From contig OX459096.1 of assembly GCA_949775045.1 (NCBI GenBank), positions 41,456,959-41,520,958 on the forward strand: DNA of 64,000 nucleotides. Reading direction: 5' to 3'. Positions within the stretch are counted from its first letter, which is position 1. Each line of letters begins with the position of its first letter. This DNA comes from Metridium senile (lineage: Eukaryota; Cnidaria; Anthozoa; Actiniaria; Metridiidae). This document shows positions 21,849-32,503 of this stretch, one piece after another. Both the position numbers and the translations under genes were made by a program. Below the pieces are notes generated by a model that did not search any database, was not told the origin of the DNA, and saw only the letters and a list, made by a program, of their open reading frames with translations.

Positions 21849-22922
21849 ATGCTTAGCGCTCATGACATGGAAAACCTCGTCCAGCAATACATCCATTTAG
21901 TGAACAAAACCTCATCCAACGACAAGAACACTTCAAAAACAGCAATCCTATCAAATGAGGGGAATAAAAACACACCTCAGCTAAACCTTACTCAACTCGA
22001 AACATTCTCAAAACCGACTAAGATCCCACCAATAGGAGAATACCTCATGACGTCATCACCAACCCAAACGATCCCACCAATTGAAAACCATATTGATAAG
22101 TTACAGTCATTTGGACCAATCAAGGATCAGTTAATTGGATCGGAGAAAATATCAGGGATTGAAGACATGCCAAAAATTGACGATATTGAATCGATGGATA
22201 GCATATTCAAAAACGAAGATTTGAAAGTCGACTTTAAGCGATATTTGATACTCGCCAGAGAGAATAGAAGCACAAATGTTATGGATCATTACAAGCGATA
22301 TAAAATCAATATCAAAACTCACAAACGATTAAAAAAGACCTTCACAATTCCACAAAAAAGGCTCGTCGGAGGCAGAAGACATTTTCTCAATATTATTTCA
22401 GGAAAAAGGCGTAAAAAAGTACCAATGCTAATTGCACAGGATTTACCTTTGAATGAACTAAAACATCAAGTACAGAATCGTTTGCTGGCGAAAAGAAAAC
22501 TACCAACCTCGAAACCAACTAAGGTTTTAACTTCTATCAATATAAAGAGAAAAACATGGGAGCCGAGCGCTGATACAAATACTGACGAGTTTTTCTTCAT
22601 TGCTGGTCGCGATAGGGGAGTCAACTCAACTCAGATGAAAGAGAAAATAGGACGAGTGATGTTGGCAAATAGAAAAGTTTTTATTCCTCCGCCACCACCT
22701 ATAGAAATGAAAAGCCTAGAACCTTTCAAAAAAGAGAAAGAAATTGAAGATATGAGCAAACAGTCCATTCAAATTGAGAATCCCCAACCAATCGAAGGAA
22801 TCGACAAACATTTGGTTACAATAGACAAACAGCCAGATATTACACCCATAGCTGATCACGTGATCCAACATGAGGATGTAAAGCCGATTGATGATATTGA
22901 ACCAATAGAGTTGCAACAATAA
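21849..22922 (+). CDS. Unrecognised intronless basic protein, 357 aa
   Basis: I do not recognise this family. The frame is open for 389 codons from 21753; the start at 21849 (MLSAHDMENLVQQYI) is preferred because a TATA box lies between the two ATGs. The first ~140 residues are Ser/Thr/Pro/Ile-rich and look disordered. The centre (about residues 145-260) is strongly basic, with KTHKRLKKTF, SGKRRKKVPM and LLAKRKLPTS, suggesting nuclear or nucleic-acid contact. A PPPPP run follows, then an acidic tail with short repeated words (PIEGID, PIADHV, PIDDIEPIE). No signal peptide or membrane segment is seen. It may be lineage-restricted or part of an unknown element. Confidence 0.6.
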   Translation: MLSAHDMENLVQQYIHLVNKTSSNDKNTSKTAILSNEGNKNTPQLNLTQLETFSKPTKIPPIGEYLMTSSPTQTIPPIENHIDKLQSFGPIKDQLIGSEKISGIEDMPKIDDIESMDSIFKNEDLKVDFKRYLILARENRSTNVMDHYKRYKINIKTHKRLKKTFTIPQKRLVGGRRHFLNIISGKRRKKVPMLIAQDLPLNELKHQVQNRLLAKRKLPTSKPTKVLTSINIKRKTWEPSADTNTDEFFFIAGRDRGVNSTQMKEKIGRVMLANRKVFIPPPPPIEMKSLEPFKKEKEIEDMSKQSIQIENPQPIEGIDKHLVTIDKQPDITPIADHVIQHEDVKPIDDIEPIELQQ

Positions 22923-22982
22923 GAAAAGAACATACACATTTCTAATTAAATCAACGGTGTCGCATTCACACAAGGTTTTACA

Positions 22983-23268
22983 GCGCGATGCACCTTACCG
23001 TGGCCACCTAATTAAAGTTTTGTACAAGTTAACCAATCAGAAAGCGAGAATTTGACCTTGATATAAAAGACACGCCGAGTGTCAAACGGTAAACACTTTG
23101 AAATGTTCAAAGCGAAGACAAGAGTGAAGTTTATAAGTGTCTGAAAAACCTCCCAGGATGTTTAAATTTGAAAAGGTGTAGCAAATAATTTGAAAAGAGA
23201 AACTTTTGAACGCTAAGCTAACTTGTACAAAACTTTAATTGGGTGGCCACGGTAAGGCGCGTTATGCT
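22983..23268. mobile_element. MITE with ~45-bp inverted ends
   Basis: The left end ACCTTACCGTGGCCACC followed by AATTAAAGTTTTGTACAAG is found inverted at 23222-23260. It is non-coding and directly follows the 21849 ORF. Confidence 0.7.
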
Positions 23269-23695
23269 TAAACAACCACGAAGATTAGGTCTTCTATCTC
23301 CTTGTATTGTCAGTGCAAGACTTGCATGATTGAAATGGGTTCAGTGTATACCATATGCCCTTGGCAGCAATTGAACCCCACGGGTTTGGCCTTCTAGCTA
23401 TATATATATAGTCCGATTATTAAGAACAGTTTAATGTCAGCTAGGAGCAATATTACATTTCTTTACATATTTTAAATATTTTTTTACTTGAGAACAAGTG
23501 ACAAAGACATAGTATGTACAATAATAATATCGCAAATTTTTAGATCTATTTTACAAACTGTTGTCTATTTATTTGTTTTAGTAATAGTGTGTAAATAAAA
23601 GAAAGCGTTATGTAAAATAAAAGAACGGCAATTTGTAAGTTACAAACTAAACAAAAACAATTGTACTAAATTGACTTTATTAGAAACAAGACACA

Positions 23696-23872
23696 ATAGT
23701 CTCCTTCACAGTTCCCTGCGCCATCTTGAGCTTGCAACTATAGAGATATTCTAACACTTCGCGGGACAATTATTCACCTGTCTCTATCATTGCAAGAGCA
23801 ACGTTTGTCTCGCTTCGATCCAAAGGCCCGGCTACCTTTCAAGATGGCGCAGGGAACTGTGAAGGACTATTC
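23696..23872. mobile_element. Short inverted-repeat element
   Basis: CCTTCACAGTTCCCTGCGCC at 23703 is exactly inverted at 23865; the match extends to 27 bp and, imperfectly, to AATAGTC outside. The arms carry CAAGATGGCG. It is non-coding. Confidence 0.7.
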
Positions 23873-24013
23873 TTGTGCAATATTCAGTATATCGAACTTT
23901 GCGACATCACAATCATGCTAAGCACGTCACAACTAAGCAAAATCCAACCATGATACAATTCAAAGAACGAGTTGAAAGAATGTGCAGTACTGCACTCGTA
24001 GCAACGTTACAAC

Positions 24014-24250
24014 TAAAGGCCCAGGCAAACGGCTTCAACATTTGCTTCAACATTCGTTCGATTTTGTTAAATGGCAATGTTTAAACGCTTTTAAACTCTT
24101 TCAAGATTGGTGAAACGTGTTGAATCGATGTTGAATTGATTCAACACGTTTCAACAATGTTTGAAAGAGTTAAAAAGTGTTTAAACATTGTCATTCAACA
24201 AAATCGAACAGATGTTGAAGCAAATGATGAAGCCGTTTGCCCGGGCCTTA
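24014..24250. mobile_element. Foldback MITE, AAGGCCCxGGCAAACGG ends
   Basis: Arms of about 110 bp are inverted over nearly the full length (GCTTCAACAT, TTCGATTTTGTT, ACTCTTTCAA). The outer ends are AAAGGCCCAGGC and its inverse. It is non-coding. Confidence 0.75.
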
Positions 24251-24641
24251 AGGACAAACCGAGCCATGGGATTTTCAACAAACCACGCGATGAATTGTAA
24301 AGAATGAATATTACATCGTGCGTCCATGGCCCATTTGTACGAAGTCGCATTCAACGTCAATAGTGTCGTGAGCCTGTACCTTAAGAAAGGTTTTATGTAA
24401 AGTTGAATGACTTTACACCAAATCGAAATATGACGACCAATTTGAAACGGCGTAATTGTGTTTAAACGTAAACACGTGTTAAATAGTCAAGAACAATAAA
24501 AGTTCGCCATATTTTAAATCGATCTATAAGGTATAAAAAAAATTGTTTTTTAAGATTATAATAGCCGGCATCATGCAGGGACTCTTTTTACGGTTTGTTC
24601 CTGGAGGCTTTTTTCGTAAGGGTTTCATATACTTTATACAA

Positions 24642-27600
24642 TTATGTATTTCTATTTTTCTCCAGTTTTTTAATCACATCGGCGATGATATGATCGATAA
24701 TTTCTTTCACGTCAGCCTGTAATGTTCTCTCTTCATGATCAATAATATCAGTTTTCTTCTCTTTTGAATTTAGTTCTGTGCATTCCGGGGTCGTTATTGA
24801 TTCAGCTATAGACGGGAAAATTAATGATCATTAGTAATTATTTATTCATCAATTACAGCTATTTCAAAAACATTGACTGAGTTTTTTTTATATATTTCAC
24901 ATTGGATTATCAGACCGAAGTGCATTTTGGATGTATGTGTTCACTCAGTTATTGTGATCAACTCAAACGAAACAAAAACAAACGAAATGATACAGACAAA
25001 AACAAACAAAAACAAACGAAATGATACAGACAAAAATATCCCTGGAGTTGAATTTACCCAAAGATTTGAACTATAATTGTGGAAGAATAGAACCGACATT
25101 ATAGATGAATATAAAGTTTTTTTGTGACTATCAAAATTATTGTTTGTCCTGTATGTGATCCTATCCTCAGTGTTAGCTATATATGTATATACTTACAACA
25201 AATTCTATTGTCATAAAATGAATTCTTAGCTGCATGACGGCTGTCGTGTTTTTTCTGTGTACGTACAGGAACAGTTTGAGATTCTACGAGGGAAAAGATT
25301 CTCATAATTTAACATAGCGATGAAGCAACAAATTCTGTTCTACGGTACGCCGTAAAGCCCTGGTCAAACGTAGATGCAAGTCCCTGCAAGTCCGTGTAAG
25401 TTTTGTCGTTTGACCACCAACTTGCACGGACTTGCATCGACTTGTAGGCATCGACTTGTAGGTTCAAGTGCAAGTCGATGCAAGTGTTTTCATTGTTTGA
25501 CCACCAAAAGCAAGTTGACGCAAGTGTTTTCGTAGTCATGCGACCGTGCGAGCCAATCATATTCGTGCAAATTGTAAATTGTGCGCGGTTTGGGACTGGC
25601 ATTAACTAGATCAATTCGAACTTGCGTCAACTTGCATCCACCGTTTGACCGGCAGCTTGCAAGCGAACGCAAGTCAGAACTTGCAGAGACTTGTATCTAC
25701 GTTTGACCGGGGCTTAAGATAGAGTACCACGAGTAGTACGTCAGATTGACCTCGAAGGGGAATTAGTGGGACCATGCCGAGAGTGATATAGGAACATAAC
25801 TATACTAAATGGCGTGAGCCTCTTTACATTAAAGGGTTGTGTTTATTACCCTTTAATAGAGGGATTTCATGGCAGCTTTGTTTGTGGGCAAGTCATGAAA
25901 AGACAGTTTTTGAATGACAAAGGATTTCAGCTTCCTTGAGAGAAAAGCTCCATTATTGTATTGACCACAGACATGGCTGCTATTTGTTGACCAGTCTTTC
26001 CCAAACACATAAAATCAAGATGGTTTTGTTTAATTTGTTGCACATATTGTATGGTTGGCACATATATTACCGTATGTCAGGGTTGACAAATCTTTTATTT
26101 TCTACTAAAAAATCCAAAAATGGTGGAAGATCGCGAAAAAACTTCCTCTGCAAGCAGGGTATCTGGCTCTGGCAGGTGTCAAAAAGGCATGGATGGCAGG
26201 TAATGAGTACTTATCTATAAATTACATATCATATTTACATGAGGAAAAACAATTAGATGTTTGTATCAATGTTTACTACAACGTTTCTGCAATTGACTGT
26301 ATATTACCTTTGTTAAGACTGACAGGTCGCTCCCCTCCACATAACATCAACATGGTTTTAAAAACGAGCATGTATCCACGACGATACCGCTGGCTCATTT
26401 TACCGTAGAGTACAGGGTTGACCAGGGCATGGAGCAACGACATAAGACCAGCAATAGCGGATATTTTATTACTTGGTTCTTTATCAGTTATAAGACTGGC
26501 GAGGTTATTGAACTGTGTTAAAAAATAGTATTAAATATATATGTATGACCGTGTTCCTTCATAATTCGTTGCGAAGCGCATTGAGACGATGGAAAATGCG
26601 CTATACATATGCACCTATTAAAAAAATCGCACTCTGAAGCCTGCAAGGGATGTCGGTATTTCTTCGCTTGTTATCGTTCTATTTATAACGTTTTTTAGTT
26701 GTACATGTCTGTCTTATTAGCCATAACAAATTGTTGCAGTGGTAGATAATCATCCAGATATTTATTAAAAAACCCTGCAATTCATTACAAATTATGTTCA
26801 TATTACCGACATCCTTTGCAGGCTTGAGAGTGTGGACTGTAATTTGACTATAACTTTTCGACTGCGACAATAATTTAATGTAACAGGTGTATATAGCCAC
26901 TGCATGACATGACATCGTGATGATATGAAGGAAACAAGTGGAAAACAAAATAGTGGCAAATTGATAAAGAAAATACGCGCACGTGCTGTGTGCAGTTATA
27001 AAGCACGCGGGGATTGACAGAATACGAGACAAGTGTCAATAGAAGCACGACGCATGACGAATGCCTCTCAATACTTGGTGAGTGTTCTGACAATATACAA
27101 GTGATTCATACCTAAATCCATCAAAAATAGCACGTTCTTATATCTTTCTATTATGATTGTGATCGTCGCGGAATAGAATCACGCGCCTCAACCAATCAAA
27201 ATGCATAATTTTTACTATTCCATGATTTACCTATAGGACTTATAATAGATTTTGTTGTATATCACATATTGAGCCCCTCCCAGAGTGGGTGCATGCTCCC
27301 ATGATCCTTTGATCTTTTTACATATTTTCCCTTGTTCCCCATAAGTAAAACAACTGTCTCCCTAAAATGTTTTACCTTAGATCCCCCCAAAAATATTGTT
27401 TTATCATATTTTGCTCCCTTGTTCCCTGAAAATAATTTGGCAGTCTCCCTTGTTCCCTAAAAATTAATGCCCTTGATCCCTAAAACCCCTGGGAGGGGCT
27501 CCATATTGTACGATGCATACATAATGGGAAGAGCATGCTGTGAATTGGCAAAAGAAAAGAACATATTTTTTTAATATATCCTTGAGCTTCATAAATCCAA

Positions 27601-28546
27601 AAAATAACTTGGCACAAATCCGTAAAATCATCTGAGACGTGCTATATTTTGCAACTTTGTAATACAGGTAATATGCAGTGTGCAAAATGAAATCAAACAT
27701 TTTTATATTACTATATTGTATACCTACCAGGAAAGGCAGCCAGCTGATGTAATATACAATAACTACAATAGCCATCATTCTATTCAGTCTCTGCACTGCT
27801 GATATCCCTCCAGTCATGGTCCTTTCTAATTTACCAGGTGTTTTTTCTGTACCGATCTGTCTTTTGTATCTGCTTGCACCTAGCGATACCTGCCGTCTGA
27901 TAAATCTTTTGGTAGACAGCTTAATAAGCACGTAACTGCCTAGAGTCAAAATTGACAATACAAGACCGTAGACCTCGATGAAAACCGCATACGAGTATCC
28001 AAAATCATAAAGCTGGACATAACACTTTTGGATTTTTGGACGATAGCCTGAATGGCCAAACCCTAGCAGTGGTAAAACACTTAGTATTAAACAAAATAAC
28101 CAAATAGCAAGTGTAATCTTCTTGGTACGTAGCGCTGTAACCTTTGTATGATGTTTGATAGGATACACTACTAGAAACGCGCGTTCCGCAGCCATACACG
28201 TAACGGTAGTTACGGAAGCCAGACGGAAAGTGTACAATAACGTTAGGTACAATTCACAAATCCAACGTACCCAAGGCGCGCTAAGGAAATAGTTCATGAT
28301 GGTAAGTGTTTGAAGTCCTATTAACGAGTCCAACAGATCTGCAGTTGACAATGAACAAACCAAAACGTCTGGAGATGTCCATCGCTTGTAGCTGCGTAAA
28401 GCTAATAACACAAGAAGATTGCCAAGAACTACCAATATCAACGCGAACTGCAGCATTAATCCTAGTGATAATGATGGAGTTGGAAACGGCTCAGATGTAA
28501 CAGAATTGTTATTGCACGAAGAATTTGAACATTTTCCAGTAGACAT
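24642..28546 (-). CDS. Class A GPCR, four exons, ~424 aa
   Basis: Exons on the minus strand are 28546-27728, 26512-26308, 25283-25197 and 24805-24642, all with GT-AG borders and matching phases (0, 1, 1). Exon 1 gives an N-terminus with N-glycosylation sites (NSSC, NNNS), TM1-TM5 and most of TM6: GNLLVLLALRSYK in TM1, LSTADLLDS in TM2, and ERAFLVVYP at the end of TM3 in place of DRY. Exon 2 supplies TM7 with ALVNPVLYGKMS, a standard NPxxY. Exons 3 and 4 encode a polar cytoplasmic tail that ends in an amphipathic stretch (ADVKEIIDHIIADVIKKL). It should be a plasma-membrane receptor acting through G proteins. The ligand cannot be told; the TM3 and loop pattern faintly recalls prostanoid-type receptors. 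Without the second splice, exon 2 would read to a stop at 26276, giving a short-tail isoform. Confidence 0.82.
25353..25716. mobile_element. MITE in the GPCR intron, TAAGCCCxGGTCAAACG ends
   Basis: The left end TAAAGCCCTGGTCAAACGTA is inverted at the right (25690-25716). The interior repeats CTTGCA and GACTTG words on both strands. It lies between exons 2 and 3 of the GPCR gene. Confidence 0.7.
26631..26831. mobile_element. MITE in GPCR intron 1, ~28-bp ends
   Basis: ACTCTGAAGCCTGCAAGGGA at 26631 is inverted at 26831 with two mismatches over 28 bp. It is non-coding. Confidence 0.7.
27267..27506. mobile_element. Inverted-repeat element in GPCR intron 1
   Basis: GAGCCCCTCCCAG at 27272 and CTGGGAGGGGCTC at 27489 are inverted. 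Between them is a C/T-rich direct repeat built on CCCTTGTTCCC. Confidence 0.6.
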
Positions 28547-28559
28547 CTTCTCTTGTTAT

Positions 28560-30950
28560 CGATCTTTGGTAAAAATGAGAAAAGTGTCTGTATAATTTCT
28601 GCATTGATATTGAATTAATCAATTTTCTTCAATGGGTCTTTTTCATAAGTTTGTCTGTCAAGATATCCCACTTCAACTTTGATATGCCAGCTGCTGCGAG
28701 TTAGTATCAGCTTCACACTAGTTCTTTGCAGGACTGACTCTGGTTCTACTCTGTATGTATTTGTCGTGTAGTTAGGCTTTAATTCAAAAACACAATATTA
28801 GCATAACAAATGTTGTTCAAAACCAATTTAGGTTTCAGATGCTAACTGTGTGTTAGCAAAATTGAAGATTATAAGAATGAAACCAATTGAAAAATGCAAT
28901 TTTTGTCGACCAATTGGTCGAAATGCAATTAACGTATTGGAAAACGTATTGAAGAAAAAAAAAACCCTGAAAACTGCCTTATATTTGTACTTTTTTATCT
29001 ACATTATAGAAAGTTTAAGGTGTTTCGATACATGCAGTTTTGAGATTACCATACCAAACATTTTTAATCGGCATAATTTTCTTTTAATTGGAACGTTTTG
29101 AAATTTTTAGCACTAATTAGTATTAGGTTTTATCAATGTAAATTATTTATTAAAAATCTAACATTAGTGAAAAAAAAATTAAAGAAAAAATCTAAAATTC
29201 CAAATGTTCAAATTGTGCGCCAACCCGATGTGATCCAAGAAAACTTTTCAATTTGTTTAACTACAATATATGATAAACAAAATATCAAAGTTTAAAAACA
29301 TTCTATATGCTAGATTTTGAAAAATTCGCGCAAGCAAATCCAGCGCCAAACAAGCGTGGCAAATGAAAAGAGTTCACCATTACACGATTCAGTTCGGCTA
29401 CTAATAAAAATATAACCAAACGTCAACGGCTATGATAAACAAAATATCAAAGTTTAAAAACATTCTATAGCTATATGCTAGATTTTGAGAAATTCGCAAA
29501 CTCAGCGACAAACAAGCGTAGAGTTCACCATTACACGATTCAGTTCCTACTAATAAAAAATATAACCAAACGACAACGGTGTAATAAACAAACAGGCAGA
29601 AGTCAGAATCCGCTCGTAAAGACTACAATTCAAGCTCGTTCGTTAACCACTAATTCAGGTCCAAATCCTTAGGTTTTTGTAATAGTAGTAGTTCAATTAA
29701 ACCAAAATTAACGGCCATCATGATTTAAGCAACCGGACCCAAAACTTCTGTGATTTCTAGCAGAGTTTTGTAGATAAATCAGTTTAAAAAAGTTCAGATT
29801 TAGCTGCAAGAGCTGCATGGCTTAATAAATCTGAATTACTTACGTTAGTATGCAACTGTGTTGGTGTTTTTGGTGTTTATTCTTTGTCTGTGTAGGGTAG
29901 AGTTTCCTGAGGATGAATGACGAAACAAGTTGATAACTATTGCGAAATTGTAAGGAAGTAAGCCGGGGAAGTAAGCGTCAATTAGAGGAAAGTTTTCTGT
30001 TTGTAGAACTACGAGTGTTTAATTAAGACTACAAGAGCAAACCACTTTGAGGAAACCATTATTTTATTAACAGCTTTTCGGAATGAAAATGATTGGTTAG
30101 TCGTGTTTTGAAACTGAATTGAAATATTTAGTTTATTTAGTTATTAGTTATTATGCTTATTTTGCATGAAAAAAATGAATGAATATCTCAAGCTTATCGT
30201 TACCAGTCAACTAAGCTAGCGGCAAATTTTGATTATTTTTTAAATGGGATGTAATTCAGCGATATCGATTACAAAGCAAGAATTTTTGAAATGTTTAAAG
30301 TTGCACCGTAAATTGGATGTGATGAAGATAATAAAATATGAAAAATTGCTAAAACATTTTTTTTTATTCAAGGCGGCAGACATGTAAAAGCCAGTACTGA
30401 CAGAAAAATAATTTGCTTTCTTTGTTTTCTTTCTAATCAACAATTTTAATACAATTTTGATAAACAATAATTAATTTTTAATCTTGATTACATTGCAGGC
30501 AGTATTACTATTGTTTTCTTTTTTGTGGAGCTACACATTCATTTTCACTGTGGTAATTTTCCAGAAAAATCATGATTTCGTACACGGACGGTTTTGAAGT
30601 TAATTTGGCGCTCGTTCACGTAGTGCTCTATTTTTTGCGCTAGTCAAAAGCCCTTTTAATTAAAAAAACACTCATATACACTTATTTCAAAAAAGGTTGT
30701 CATAGGCGATAAAAAAAACTTTCGAGCACGCTGAAAATCTGCCCCCCCCCCCCCCCCTACAAATATCACCCTACAAATATCAAATGGTCCGTCCCTATTA
30801 AACATGTTTCACTTTCTTATTCCCGTCAAGAACAATGCAGAGACTAGTATCGAGATATTCCGTGTTGTTTTTAATCCACGAAACCATATTAAAGACCTCG
30901 ATTATTCGTGTTTAATTGTATGTAATGTTTACAACATAAGCGGCCATGTA
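28560..30950. other. Intergenic; promoter side of the GPCR gene plus a tandem duplication
   Basis: No exon is recognised. A ~160-bp tandem duplication is present at 29272-29431 and 29432-29590 (both start GATAAACAAAATATCAAAG). A run of 17 C at 30741-30757, followed by AAATGGTCCGTCCC at 30784, matches the right end of the 775-1003 element family; its left end is not certain. Confidence 0.45.
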
Positions 30951-30956
30951 GTATCG

Positions 30957-31233
30957 GCATACACCTAATTCAAAAAAGGTTGAATGGGCGAACGTGATTG
31001 CACGACCGAAAGGAACTGTGGGTAATACGAATTTCTTCTTATTCCTTTCTAAATTACCCAAAAAAATGCATCCATCGTTCAGCGAATCCTTCGGGGCACC
31101 CATCTAAGGTCATCGCTGAACGGTGGAGGCATTGTTAGAAAGGGGCAAAAGAGGGCAATTTAGAAAGGAATATTCGAAATATTCCACAATTCCTTTCGGT
31201 CGTTACTTCAACCTTTTTTGAGTTAGGTGTATA
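30957..31233. mobile_element. MITE, ~28-bp ends
   Basis: ATACACCTAATTCAAAAAAG at the left is inverted at the right (CTTTTTTGAGTTAGGTGTAT). Subterminal inverted words GACCGAAAGGAA and TTCCTTTCGGTC continue the symmetry. It is non-coding. Confidence 0.75.
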
Positions 31234-31702
31234 CAATCACGCGCCGAAACTCATTTACATAAACTTTTAAGTATATACTCCACTTGTGTCGCTCTACACT
31301 TGCAGCTCGTGAAATCCTTAATTGAAAGTGCGGTTTGCTGTTAACGTTAGCAAACATTGAACAACGTTTCCATAGAAACAGTCGGTGTGTATTTGTGACA
31401 ATTATTGTCCAGTCAGTCAAATATTAGTATCTTGTATCAATGTTGTATTCTTGTATTTTGTACCACTCTCATTCAAACATTTGCACTTCACAGCTCAAGA
31501 AATAATCACTCTATTTACACGTATCAGTTAATAGAAGGCGATTAAACAATAAAATCAATGATAACTAGTAAAATGGTTTACATATCCTTGTTAGCTCAAA
31601 GAAAAAATATATCTTCACGAATTCACAAGGTAATCGATTCAACTGGCGTTTTAGATTTGAAATGGTGACATCAAACTGTAAAGAGCGTCTTTTAATTACA
31701 AA

Positions 31703-32010
31703 TGGCATTTCGACCGTCAATCGTTCGTTACTTAAGGATTAGTCCAATCCGAAAGCCTGTAAGGGGTATAATGTCTAGTTTGTGTAACCCTTTAAATTCT
31801 TTTTTTTTTAACAATCATACTATGTACCTATTGAGCACAATTGTAGTTAAGTTCATTTAGCATTTCGACCGTCAATCGTTCGTTACTTAAGGATTAGACA
31901 AATCCGAAAGTCTGTAAGGGGTATACTGTCTAGTTTGTGTTACCCTTTTAATTATTTTTTTGACAATCATACTATGTACCGATTGAACAAAATTGTAGTT
32001 AAATTAATTG
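31703..32010. repeat. Two tandem copies of a ~156-bp unit
   Basis: GCATTTCGACCGTCAATCGT begins each copy (about 31704 and 31860). The copies differ at scattered positions. No coding frame is shared. Confidence 0.75.
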
Positions 32011-32167
32011 TTTTTAATACACATGAGAAAAATATCATTTGCCTTGGGCCAAGGGCATATGATATTTTTTTATGTATCTGTATTTCACTTCTACACCGAA
32101 CGCATTTCAATTCATATTTGTTTTTAAGGTGCACATTTCTTGTATAACTGTACAGTTACCAAGGAAT

Positions 32168-32503
32168 AGGCGACTTGCAGTAAGAGGTCACGTGATCTCC
32201 TTTAAATCAAATAGCTTTGTAAAAATACGCCTCAGAAATTGAAAAAAACATCTTTATATTAGCAAGAGAGCAAAGTTTGAACGCAAGATACAAAATACAG
32301 GAGAAATTGTAGTCAATATGATTTCAAGTAGTTTCATTTGGAAATTTCGTTGGATGGCTAACTGAGTACCAAACTATATTACCGCTTTTTCTCCTACCGA
32401 GCTAAAATTTTTCAATTTTACTAATATTGTGGGTGCTTTCACAGAGCTGATCGATTTATAGGAAATGGGGTCACGTGACCTCTTCTAAGTGCATGTCGCC
32501 GGC
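32168..32503. mobile_element. Foldback element, CACGTG family, diverged copy
   Basis: GCGACTTGCAGTAAGAGGTC at the left and its inexact inverse at the right enclose about 300 bp; both ends carry GGTCACGTGA. It is related to 1627-1893. Confidence 0.6.

Noticed and set aside
26276..26307. Read-through of GPCR exon 2 to a stop as the only 3' end
   Set aside because: A good donor at 26307 and two downstream exons with matching phase make the longer form more likely; the short form is kept only as a possible isoform.
30579..30797. A third complete Harbinger MITE ending at 30797
   Set aside because: The right end matches, but the supposed left end (CACGGACGG at about 30579) is weak and lacks a matching TTA/TAA duplication.
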